This document shows positions 1-11,509 of a stretch of 64,000 bases of DNA, piece by piece; position 1 is the first letter of the stretch, and each line of letters opens with the position of its first letter. Made by a program: the position numbers and the translations under genes. The DNA is taken from NCBI GenBank assembly GCA_035772785.1, contig JAOCPU010000040.1, forward strand, positions 1 to 64,000, read 5' to 3'. Origin of the DNA: Phlebiopsis flavidoalba. Taxonomy: Eukaryota; Basidiomycota; Agaricomycetes; Polyporales; Phanerochaetaceae. Under the pieces are notes generated by a model, which did no database searches, was not told the DNA's origin, and worked only from the letters and a program-made list of their open reading frames with translations.

Positions 1-16
1 CCCCCCCCCCCCCCCC
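1..16. repeat. C16 homopolymer at window edge
   Basis: The window opens with 16 consecutive C followed by another short C run. It belongs to a set of unusually long G/C homopolymers in this window. It has no gene context. Confidence 0.9.
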
Positions 17-3000
17 GCTCCCCCCGGTCGGGTTCGTGCCATTTTGCGTTCACAAGATAATTCTATTGACCAGCATGACACGATATATAATGATCTAGAT
101 ATATGCTCGCAGCTCAGAGCTTCACTTTTCCCACCTCACTGGATGTTTTCGGTCGGCTTGAAGAGGCAGCGGGCAGAAAGGCCACGCGCCTGCTGGCTGC
201 AGCAGCTGCCACCGGTGAGTCCAACATGCCGCAGCTTCCGGAAATTATCACACTCAGAACGGAGGATGTTCCTATCCCTCGCAAACATGTATGAGAACTG
301 TGGGAAGTCACTGCTGGATTTAAGTCGAACACAACTTGAATTGTTCAAACTCCGCGGAGTAGACGGGAAGACGTTGTCAAGGACTTCGTAGAAACCTAAC
401 CGTGAGAACCTTATGAAAGGCTTATGAATTGTGAAGCCGCAGCCATATTGTCCCGTTCAGAAATACCAGCTGTAGCAAAAACGTAAATCAGAACACGTGG
501 CTTACAACACTGAGAGCACTAGGACCAGGGTTCGAAGCGTTGGTTTCAGGATAGGAGAGATACGTGTCAACAATCCTGAGTGATAACACTCCCACACTAT
601 GGTTCCATGTCAGGGGGCGCAAAAACGTGATGTCATTAGAATCATCTTGTGTTTTTCGTATCCGGTGAGATACGTGCAAACAGCGTTGCTGCGAAACATT
701 GATAACATTCAACCTACTGAGACACCGCCATCACACTCACCGAGTGCGCTACCTCCAAGGCCGATTCGACGGCTTTTTTGGCCCAACAGAACTACGGGTC
801 ATTATACTGGGCGGCCCGACGCAATTCAATTCAATTGAATTCAACCCGTGTGCAGTCGAGTCGTCGTTGAATCATCTCATCGGTATCAGATAAAGACGCC
901 GACGCTAAAGGCTTAGGGCAATATTCGCGAACAATTAGGCGAGGTGCGCCTGTCGTGTTGCCACAGATTCTTCGCACGGCGCCCTCCATGACCTGTCTCG
1001 ATGTGTTGCACCATGTGTGTGCCGAAGGAATGGTGTGAGGTATGCACATAGAAGCGTTGTCGTACGGACGATACACCTCCACTGTCGGCACCGATAATCA
1101 TGTTACTCGGATATCTCGCCCGAGTGTGTTTGCTCAAGGTTGCGACAGTGGCAAGCGGGAATATGTTTGTTCCGAACCGCTTTGAGCACGATGAATGTTG
1201 GCGGGCATTCCGTGCCAGCTGGTGGCGCCCTTACTTCACTAAGACATACGAGAAGAAACAGAAATACGATGAACTAGAGGAATTAATTACACCTAAATGC
1301 GTACCGTTCGACACGACTGAGCAATTTAGATGGGGCCGTACACCGTTTGTCGGATCTGTGGATTGATACAATCCCCGAGGCGTAGCGCAAAATAAGACAA
1401 TCAGACCATTAAAACAGTTTTGCAGCCGTTACGACTTCCGCCTCGTATCTATAGCTCAATTCGAGAATCATGTAGTGCGTCGCACCGCCCGGATTTTGCG
1501 TCGGGGAAGACCCCGTCGTGCAATCGCCAAAATAACACAGCCAAGCATCAACACACACCCCAGAACTGGAGCCGAAACAGCCATGAACAGGGACGCTGTT
1601 GGACGGAACGTCACACAGGAGATCGCACACGGATTCTAATAAGGCTGCTAATAGATGGTAAGCCAATTCCTAAACTGCTCCTCCTCCAGCCTCGCGCTGT
1701 CCCGTGGAGGGTGCTCGCAATGGCTTAGCCGTTGATGGTGGCGGGCGGTGGCATGGCCAATTTCCCCGGCGAAGTGCTCCAGCACATGGGGCGCCCACTT
1801 CGGTGCCTCGAAAGTCCATGTTTATTTTTTCCGTAAGCGCCCTTTTGGCTATTAAAAGCTTTTCTCCCCTGTTTTTACACAGGACGAGAGCAATGTATTT
1901 CCCATGTGTTGCTTTTCTTCTCCAATAATACTATTTGTCCACATTTGGGCGCGTTGGGTGCGTGGCACAGACAGCGCAGGAGGCCGGCCGTGGAGTGCAC
2001 CTAAACCCTGAGGACGCCAAGCTGTGGCATTCCGCATGCCTCCAGCCGCCAAACCATCAGCGGATGGCAATTTATCCCACCTCTGGAGAGCTCGAGCTGG
2101 GGGGGAGGTTTAGAATTGCTTACCTCTGATGGCCCAACGACGTGACTCCGCGGCGAGCGTCCAGGAACGCCATACGCACCAACCTTTCCGGAATTCTCGC
2201 AACAGCGTTCTCTTGGCTTCTCTTGGGCACGGGAAAGCCTATTGCTTATTTTGAGGAGGACGCGGCTCTCGCGCTCTCTCGCGCCATCTCCCGGGCGGAC
2301 CTTTCCCGGGGGCTGTCGTTGCTCTCTGCTTATGCTGTCACAGCTGCCACTGGTTTTGGACGTCCCCGTGTTCGGGCCCTATTCCAGCTTTGAGCAATCC
2401 GTACGACGATTTGGCTACCTCCAATATACCATACCTTACTCGTACACATGACGCCAGCACAGATCATGCGACAAAAACATGGCCTGGGCCATCAGCTCGG
2501 TAAAGGAGAAAAGTGCATGGGCCAGACATTTGGAGCCAGGTCACGGTTACTTACAACACAATCCTATGCTATAGCCGCTTAGTGACATGAATGATGTGCG
2601 GCAAGATCTCGGGGCGGTCTAGGGGTAAGATCGGGTATATGTGGCGAGACTTTTTCTGGGTCTCCGGCGGGCTCCTGGGCGGAGGAAAGTGACATTCATT
2701 TTGACGTCCCACGCATATCAATCACCACAATGACGAGAAGTATAATGGACCAGTTTTCTTACACAACCTTTTCCCCCGTAGGCCCGGGCACTCCCAAAAA
2801 TATCACAGCTCTCTACAGACTCCCCATTGGACCCGTTGTATTTTTACACGCTTTACACGGCCAGTCAGATACACATATTCCACGTCAAACCTTGAATTAG
2901 TCGCAGCCGTTGACTCCAGGGCTTAATAGACACCGCTAGTGCCATAAAGGCAATCGGCGATTGCACCATACAGAAGTGATATGGGCTGTAAGTAACTGGA

Positions 3001-6000
3001 GGAGCAAGAACCCCGAGAACAGAAATCGCAGCAGTATTCCTTGACCTTCCGGTTCCCTTCGCGCCGAGAATGGTGGTGTTCCTGTGGGCACGTTTTCCAC
3101 ACGGGCTGTATAAGGAACGTGTCAGTACCAGAGAAGGCTAATTGCTCGCGGGAATGACACGGGGCAGGCGTGTCATTGTAAGAAGCCGTGAGCTGATTCA
3201 GAGGATGAAGATCCTCCATCACAGTGTTCGAGCGCACGTTGTGGGTTCTTCCCAAGCGAAGTGACCGGTCGAGGGCAGTTCCAGCGACGAGCCAGGTAAC
3301 ACTTTCTAAACGTTGGCCCAGCCAGTCCGGGCCCGTGTGGGGGGTCCTGATCGATCGCAACCTTTGTTCTATAGCTGCAGCCAGTGATGAGGACTGTCCC
3401 CCACAGTCGTCGTAAAACCGGCCAAGCAGGGAACGTAGCCCAGTCGCCTCGAACGCCTACACCTCCGTTGGGTGGCCGTTGTTTGTCACTGCTTCGGCCA
3501 TGGTAACCGCTCTCGACCGCGACGCAGAGTTTGCAAAAGATGGGCGCACCCTTGAAGTCAGCAGAGCGGGCCGACATCCACAATTGGCAAGAGGCGGTGT
3601 GTTGTCGACATGTCACGCCGAGGAAGGGTTTTCGCCGTGACTTACGTGACTCGGCATCCGTGACGAGCACAAAACCCCATGTACAAAAACTTGCGTCGTC
3701 ACGGACGTGAACTGTGATGGCTGTGACGTCACGAGTCCTTGAGAGTGCGGAAATATCACAAACAGTCCTCGAAGGAAGCGAGTTTGGGACGTGTGAGACG
3801 ACGATTTTGCGCCTTGTTGTTGCAGAAAATCGTCATTCCTGGTTGTGATGTGACGTCCGCGCGGGTAGCAGCGCGGAGGGGTCTAGGCGTGTGGCGCACG
3901 CGCGCGGTTGCGTATGTTTTCGCCGCGGTCGCGAGATACGTTCAGGCCCGCCGCCCGCGATTATTGCCCATACGCGTCGGATGGGCGTCGGGCCCGGAAG
4001 AACGCGTCGTTTGATAGTAGTGGGGGCAAGTATGGCGTGCCTCGGCCGTCGCGTACCTGGTGGCGACCGGGAGGGTGCGCGAAATCGTTGTGACGCACCG
4101 AGGGAACGGAGAATAACGCAGTGACGGAACGGAGAAGACGACTGGGGTGAGGACGACTGATGCCACACAGTGGTGAGGGAGGTATATTTGCGTCGAAGGC
4201 CAAGACCATCGGAGGATGCCGTTCATGTGTTGGTCGTGTGGACACAACAAATCTGTGTGGTCTGCCCCAAAGTTCTACATCATGCACAAGCAAGAAACGG
4301 GAAAAGTGTGGCGTCATACCTATTCAAGTCAGACCTCCTTTATACCTTGAGACGTCTTCTCCAACACCCTCGGGAACGCATGTATCACACTTAATCGAAG
4401 AATCTGTATGTGACTGTGAGTTATATTACCACGCCCGTGTACTGGATCACTCACGGTGAAGGGTGCATACACGCAGGCCGGACATTGGAGACGAGTTCAG
4501 TATTGTCCGATTGCACTGATTGCGCCCCTAGATCAGTGCATGAGGAGTCAATGGAGTGTATCACCTGAGGTTATGAGAGCTGTTTTTGCCCTCTCCTCTC
4601 TACACAGCAACGAGGATTTGTCGTGTCGCCATGATAAGTAGGCTGCAGCTGTGAAGGAGCGCGTCAACCTTGAAAGCGCAAGACCGGCGTGTTTCGTTTC
4701 ACAGCAAGGGCCGCGAAATAGCTATCGTGACGCCGACGTGAGCATTGCCAGAATCCCCAGGCAGCTGGACGTACGATGCGTTCCTGGGGTGTCAAGCGAG
4801 AAACGGACAGCTGTCCCCACCACTCTGAATGCAAACGACGCCGGGAACTGTGGGGGTGCCGGGTCAGGACTCCCCACCATCGAAGTAGCTCATGGGGTCG
4901 GTATGAAGGCGCGCTGATGCACAGGGCTGACACCGGCTCGTGGATGTATGCACTTGCCTCAGACGCACACTCAGTGTCAGTACACTGAGTACAGCCATCA
5001 CCGGACGACAGAATGAGAGCACGCATCGAGGGCGGGCATCTGAGACCCAGGCCGTGATGTTGACCGCTCGCCCAGGAATTTGCAAGATGACCGTGCCCTG
5101 AGCGTCATCCCAAGCCCACCCATGATGAGTATAGTGCTTTCTTCGGTATAGCTTCTGACTGATGTGGTCGCCTGACGAACTACCGTAAGGCTAACGCAAA
5201 GAGCCCAAGCGTCGAACTGGTCGTGCGCAAACCGGCCGACTGCACTGAGTGAAAGGCGCCGAGCAAGCTGGGTGGGCCGAAACAATCTTAGGACAGCAGC
5301 GCGGTGTTACTGGAGCTAAGGCGGGACACTTTGGTTAGAATGCTGGCTCGGCAGGAATGCAGCGCCGCAGGGATGCTTACTTGCGCAGTTTCTGCCTGAC
5401 GAAGCGCAGCTAGTGTGGGGCATTCGCGAGGACGCACGCGTGTTTTATGGCTCGTTTTTGACGCAAGGCAACGACTGTTCGCGCGAGATTGGCGATGCGC
5501 GTGGTAAGTATCCGTAAAAAGTGGCCAAACCTGCATCGCAGCGCAGAAGAGCACAGATATGACGAGGAATTTTGCCCATAGGACGATTACAGGCTTGCTC
5601 AATGTCCGGCGATAGGGAGACAGCCCGGAGGGTTCGTTGATAGGCAGTAACACCGCATGAAGAGGTATAAAGTTTGCCGAAGGGGGCATGCCCATCCCCA
5701 AGCACAGGGTAAAATGGACGCAAGAATAGGAGGATCATGGTGTTGTGAGATTGGCGAACGTTGAGATGCGTGTGGTTGATTCATGCTGTTGTGGGTCTGC
5801 GTGTATGAGCAGTTCCACACGGCGTGCACGCAACTTCTCAGGGCAGGTGGCGTGACGAGTGAGCGAAGAATGCAGAGGGCGCTGCAAAAGAGGGTTAAGA
5901 GGGTCAACAAGACCGGATGGTTGGGCCTGTCTAGTGGACAACAGCAGTCACGGTGGGAGTCTCGAAACATACGAGCACAAACGTGATACCGTCGCGTACC

Positions 6001-6470
6001 GTGTGCACTTTAACACAGGCGAGCAGAACAACCGGACACAAGCGAAGCGAGCGCGTTTTTTCTTCTCTTTTTTGCACGTTCAAAAACACCGGCAGAATGG
6101 ACACGGGGCCTTTCTCCGAGCGAACCGGTGGTCTGGCCTTCACGTTCGCTGCGGGATGGCCAGAAACAACCGTCCCGCGTGTGGGCCAAAAAAGAGGGAG
6201 GCAAAAGGGGGAACGTGCGACGACCACAGGGCTTTCGCCGAGCCAGATAAGATAAGATTAGATCCCCCCAGCTGATCTTCACCCGCATTTGGTTAAGTGA
6301 CTGTGACGCTTCCCAATGAAGGAGTCACGCATGACAATCTAAGCGAGAAAATGGGCCCAAAGCGGTAACTCCGACGGCACGTTCAATCTTTTGTGAGCTT
6401 TGACGCTGTGACTCTTGTTGTGACTGACGCCTTTGTGTGCGATCCGTGTCTTGAATTGTGCAGTCATGAC
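17..6470. other. Long region without a recognisable gene
   Basis: Only short open frames occur here, the longest 165 codons (3173-3670, minus), and none resembles a family I know. The stretch 1100-1366 (plus, 88 codons, rich in W, F, Y, K and E) has a protein-like composition and could be an exon or transposon remnant, but I cannot identify it. From about 3600 to 4140 the sequence is GC-rich with repeated GTGACG/CGTCAC words. A 9-bp inverted repeat lies at 4969-4990. I saw no reverse transcriptase, integrase or transposase motif. Transposon remnant or heavily degraded DNA is the likeliest content. Confidence 0.5.
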
Positions 6471-6481
6471 TCGGCCTAGAC

Positions 6482-6489
6482 TATTTAAA
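6482..6489 (+). promoter_or_regulatory. Possible TATA-like element upstream of the Ecl1-like gene
   Basis: TATTTAAA lies about 190 bases upstream of the chosen ATG at 6679. It is followed by a C/A-rich, pyrimidine-skewed leader typical of fungal 5' untranslated regions. The assignment rests on position and composition only. Confidence 0.25.
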
Positions 6490-6678
6490 CTAGGGGCCCC
6501 CCGCCCGCACAGTCCCGTCCCCAACATCCCCCACCTCGCCGACAACGTCCCCCGAACCCGTTTGCAACACACACCACCAAGTTGCCGACAACCTTCTCGA
6601 GGTCGCCGGATAACAAGTACCGAATACGTGATCGAACACCACATCGCGATCTACCCCACCCATCTGGGCGGGTTTACC

Positions 6679-8379
6679 ATGTTTGAAGAGACGGAAGTAT
6701 GCATACATTGCGGCAGACCGGTCGAAGAGTACGTATTCCTCGAGGCATCCCATTTTACATCCCCATCATTTCCTAGTCTTCCTCGTGTCCAATTACCTCC
6801 GTCTTCTTCCTTCTTCCCTACTTAAATCTCTTCTACCCCTGTGCTGACCCTCTACCTCCCCCAGCCGTGTCTACTGCAGTGACGAGTGCGAAAGCCGCGA
6901 CAGCGCATCCCCTTCCCTCTCCCAGCGCGACGAGCAGTGCCCACCCCTCACCCTATCTTCCCTCCATGAAGAACGCACCGGGCAATCTCGACGTTCCCGC
7001 CACTCGTGCCCTCAGCGCTTGGACACCGCGCCCGCTGCTCCATCTCCTCGTCCTCCAACTCGTCTACCGCCTGGTCCGCCGTCACTGACGACGACGAGGG
7101 CAGACCCCTACGTCCTCAACGAGCAATATCGCGACATGCTCTCTGTCGACGGACAAAAGTCCCCGCGGTACCAGCCATCGACCCGGCCTCTCTCCTACGC
7201 ACGTCATCCGTCGACGACCAACCACCGTTCTACTGTGCCCCACTTGAACCGCCACATATCCGCGGCCTCATCATCTGCGTCGAGCTTCGGTCTGTCCCAC
7301 GGCATGCCGTCGCCCTTCTACGCCAGCACGGAGGACGACACATCCTCCGTCTGCATCTCGGAACTCTCCCTTCACGAAGAGACCGATGCCGTGTCTTCCC
7401 GCCGCAAGGCCAAGCGCACCAGCCTGCCTGCCTACTTCTCGCTTCTCCAGGGCAGCTCCGTATCTTCTGCGGCTTCGCCGCCAGCATCTGGCTCGCACAC
7501 AACCGCCGCGCCCGTCCGCGCTGCAGGCCATCTCCCGCTCGCGTGCAAGTGTCTCCGACGACACCCAAGGTCATTCGCATGCGACCCGTCATGCTCTCCC
7601 ACTAACGGCGAGGCCAGTGGCACACATCGCGACCACAAGCTCAGCAGCAAGAACGACCCGAAAAAAGAAAAAAAAAAAGAAAGAAAAAAAAACCGCGAAC
7701 GCGAACGCGGCCGCGGACGGCCACCTAGCGAGCAGTGATCCCGAGGGGGGTGGGGGGGGCCGACGCTCCGCTCTGCCTCCAGCCGCCGCTCAACCGCACA
7801 CAACGCTCGCCCCCGCGCCAGCGCCAGCTGTCCGATGCCCAGCGTGCCCGTCTGGACAGCGTCGAAAAAAGGTCGCCGAGTTGGATGTCCGCGAGCCCCG
7901 TCGTCTCCGCGCGCCGCAACAGCTCGCCCGCAGCGCAGGCCGCGCTATGGCTTCGTCGAGGCGCTCAACGCGCCGCGGCCGTCCAAGGCTGCGCGGTCGA
8001 CAGCGAGGACGACGGTGGGGAAGAGATGGAGGGGGGAGGAGAGGGGGAGGGAAGAGAGGAGGGGAGGGGGGGCAAAGGGGAGGGGGTGAGAGGAGGGAGG
8101 AGGGGAGGGGGGAGAGAGGGCCGAGGAGGGGGAGGGCGAGAGGAGGGCAGGGGAAGGAGTTGGGGGGAGAGGGAGGAGGGAGGTAAGGGTACAGGGGGGG
8201 GGGGGGGGAGGGCCATGAGAGAATGTCGTGAAGGTGGAGGGGGTAAAGAGGGGGTGGGGGGGGATGAGGAGGCGAGTCAGATGAAGAAGAGGCAGAAGGG
8301 CAGGGGGAGTGGGAGAGGTAGGTGGACAGGAGGTGGGAGAGGGGGGGGGCGGGTTGGAGCTACATGTGAGGTGGAGTGA
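6679..8379 (+). CDS. Ecl1-like zinc-binding protein (lifespan/stress regulator family)
   Basis: The N-terminus carries a Cys motif typical of the Ecl1 family: CIHCGRPVE, then after an intron (donor GTACGT at 6729, acceptor AG at 6864) RVYCSDECES. Together this gives CxxC..CxxxC, a small zinc-binding site. Joining the exons across the border keeps the frame. Downstream, blocks expected of basidiomycete members follow in order but in three frames: a Ser-rich block with SSSSNSSTAWS near 7040-7080, then LSYARHPSTTNHRSTVPH near 7190-7240, SLPAYFSLL near 7420, and RLDSVEK plus RRNSSP near 7850-7920. Related yeast proteins extend chronological lifespan and respond to zinc or sulphur limitation; that role here is inference. 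The last open frame runs into a G/A-rich tract to 8379, so the true stop is uncertain. At least two compensating frame changes are needed at 6920-7090. Confidence 0.75.
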
Positions 8380-8530
8380 GGAGGGGTGGGAGGAGCTCAG
8401 GGGGTGAGGACGGGCAGGGGAGGGGAGCCGTGGGGAGAGTAGCCCAGGGGGGGGAGGACAGAAGGGGGGGGGGGGGGGTGGAAGGACGGGGCAAGGGCGG
8501 TGCAGGGAGGGGAGCGCGAGGGATCAACGA
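8020..8530. repeat. Purine-only (G/A) low-complexity tract
   Basis: About 500 bases are almost entirely G and A on the plus strand, built of GGGGAGG-, GAGGA- and GGGAGA-type units. It contains two G15 runs at 8194-8208 and 8464-8478. The complementary strand reads as poly-Pro/Ser open frames, which are composition artefacts. The tract overlaps the last open frame of the Ecl1-like gene. Confidence 0.9.
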
Positions 8531-11509
8531 CACGATCGATGCGGGGGAGGAGGCGGGTGGACGAGCTTGACGAAGCTCCGATGTACGATGTACGCACAGC
8601 ATCCGGGCTCGGCAGCGGCAGGAGCGGGTGCTGAAGGCGAGCTGGAGCGTGGGCGTGCGATGGGTGCGCGCGCCCCGTCGGTGTCGCCCTCCGGTAGCGA
8701 ACGCATTCCGTTTGACGACAACTTACGTCTTCCTTTTCTTGGACCCGGATAGACCGCCGCCGCCGCCGCTTTCGTCTCGATACTTTGCATACCCCTCATC
8801 GCTCTGCTCCTTGCAAAATCTTCAACAGTTTGTCATCGCTTTCGCCGTCCCTATCGTCGTCGCCTTCGCCTTCTTCCTCAACGGAATTGTCGCAAAATCT
8901 CCCCTCATCATGGAAATCAAAAATGGTCCCCGTGCTTGTCTTCGCCTGGGGCGTTTGCTGTATCTATATTTATTCATCATCATCGCTTCCGCCCGTACTC
9001 ACCTATCATACACTACCTTATTCAAACTACAAAATAGTTTTTTCATCAGCATCTGCACCCCATACACACAACACATGCATACCATCACCGCTCTCACCAC
9101 CGCATTTCCCACCATGTATCCTAAACACATAGTTACCCACACCAAAAAATACCGCACCTATGCCCATGCCCAAATTTTCGTGCATCTCTTGCGTGGTGAC
9201 ACGTGTCCCCATGGCCGTCACGGGCGTGCCGTTATGTTGTTGCTTTCCGTCACCGATGTGCATGGAATAGCTCGCAGCGCTCCACTCCACCGCCAGATCC
9301 CGCACAGGAGCGCAACAGGGCGCGACGCGCGAACGCCACCAAGCCCATCGGCCCCACTCGCGATTTTGGCGCGACGTGCAGGTCCGTCGCCTTCGGCCGG
9401 CTCTTGCGGCGTTTCTGTGGGCCCCGTCACGGCGCGTCGACCGATGACGATTGCAAAGCGCTCCCGCACCGATGCTTGCCTTGCGACGTTGCCGACCCGT
9501 ACGCTTCGCATGGTGCGGAGCGTTTCGTAGGTGATGTCGTCATCGTCGATTGGGGATTTTGTTCTATCGTGATGGTGATGTCAGCTGTTCGCTTGGAAGT
9601 TTGTCCTACTTACTTTTGGCTCGGGACGAAAACATCGTCATCTGACGAAAGTGGGGTTGTACGGCGTGCTCCTGTGCCCGAGCGGGCGAGAGAATGGACT
9701 TTTTGAGCTGAACAGCGAAAGAAAGCATTAGTCACCAGCGTTGACAAAGCCGAAGTCAGATAGCGAATAGTCATAGAAATTAACCTAGCTGCTGTGTCGG
9801 GTTACAGTACCTATATTGGGCGCAATCTTTAGAAGATGCTCCGAGTTTTGCCCCTCACGTCCTTGTGGCAAATTTCGCCGCTGCGAGCTCTAGCGGGAAT
9901 CGAGGCGAATGCATTGTTCCATGCTCTCGAGGCTATTGATTCCATCCAGATACTGGTCGTTGACCGTCGTCACAATGGAGTTGCAGGTCGCTCTGTATGA
10001 CATTGTATGCACTGTACGCATTCAGTCTTCTCTGTCACATGAACTAACCCAAGTCGTTGCCCACTGTGTAGGACTTTGGGTTGCTGAGACTGTCCCGCCG
10101 CCGGACGGTGCTTAAAATAGGCCCGATGGTCCGCTCCGCCGCAAACTGCTGCCGCAGGAGAGATTCATAGGCATTCTAGGAAACGTGACGATCGAAATTA
10201 GCGAATAAAGCCACGTGCGGCGTCACTGGAGGTAGCAGCATTTCAGAAGAAAACTGGATAACGGATAGCCAGTACTAAGTCTGATTCAATGCGCATGTAG
10301 CGCCAGGGCTTCGGGCACAAGAATCGCCCCCACCCCGTGCCTGGGCAAGGATCGCAAGATCCGTCTACCACAATGCAATCACCAGTACGCCACTTGGTGG
10401 AACGTAGGAGTTCCCCAACCCCAGCGTCTACCAGCGCCCGTCGCTGTCGAGCTGTTCGATCAACCCGACTTTGTGGGCGGCGAGTAGCTCCAAGAAAATC
10501 AAGGAACAGAAAGGCAGGAACCCTCGGACACGTTCGTTCCAGGACGAGTTGTCACTTACCCGTGTGGAGCTCCACAGGTACACTATCATTCAAAAGGAGA
10601 GGCGGAGCGGAAGGAGACGACTTGAATACGTTTCGAGTTTCGTCGCGTTAGTGTTTCCGGGGGGGGCGGCGCGATGCTCGACGGACCGGCAGATATACTC
10701 ATTCAAGTGCTAGCCACGACTTATATTCGATATGACGTCCCGATGAGGCGCATATAGTCAGTGATATTGGACTGGGTCGGGTACGTACCAGTGCACAAAC
10801 CTCGGTTGAGGGCCGAGGGGGGCGGAGAAGGGCCCGTGTCCACGGAAGGGACTAAATGAGTGAGCAATGGATACACGATAGGGACGACAGGCGCGACGGG
10901 CGTGAGGGGAGGGCGGCTGAACCGCCGTTGAAGGTGGGGGGGAAAGAACAAGAGGGATGGGGGCAACGTCGGCGGACGGGTCGGCTTTATATATGAGCGA
11001 CGGGGGAGCGGGGCGCGTGGATGACAGACGTCGCAGAAGCGAAGGAAGAGGCCGGCAGATCGCGCGTCCGGCCGGCGACTGTGGGGGCGACATTCCGCTC
11101 ATGAGTGACCCCGACGTGGTATCTGCGCACGGCGGGTTCACCGACGCCCTCCGTGTGACAGCTGCCTTATTTGGCTCATGTCGCCGGGAGTGCAGGGCCC
11201 AGGCCCATAAGCGTGGTGCCCGTTATAATTCGAGCCTCGCGGCGGGAAGCTTGGGACACATCTTCCCCTAATGCGATGGTGGTATCGTTTCCCGTCCTGC
11301 GTGGCGGTGAACCTCGATTCGTCTGACAATTAAATAATAAAAGCCCGCTACAATCACGGTTCGTGGCGTAATAAACTTGAATTTTGACTAGTGTTAGAAG
11401 TACATATGGCGTAGTTACGCACCAACCTCTTGTCAGACTATTTCCGAAGAAAATCTAGGTTGAAAGTTGAAAGTTACACATAAAACGAGCTTCAAGGGAA
11501 GTATTGTAA
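8531..11509. other. Intergenic region, no recognised gene
   Basis: The left part (8560-9130) is T/C-rich with long but low-complexity Ser/Pro/Thr frames, which could be 3' untranslated sequence. At 9200-9530 both strands are open, but neither matches a known family. The stretch 10100-10700 on the minus strand has broken coding-like pieces that I could not assign. 10780-11130 is purine-rich on the plus strand. I annotate nothing firmly here. Confidence 0.45.

Noticed and set aside
1..16. C16 as a telomere-type repeat
   Set aside because: A pure C run has no TTAGGG/CCCTAA periodicity, so it is not telomeric.
7965..8216. Minus-strand poly-Pro/Ser open frame opposite the purine tract
   Set aside because: It is the mirror of a G/A-only composition; no stop codons can arise there, so its openness is not evidence of coding.
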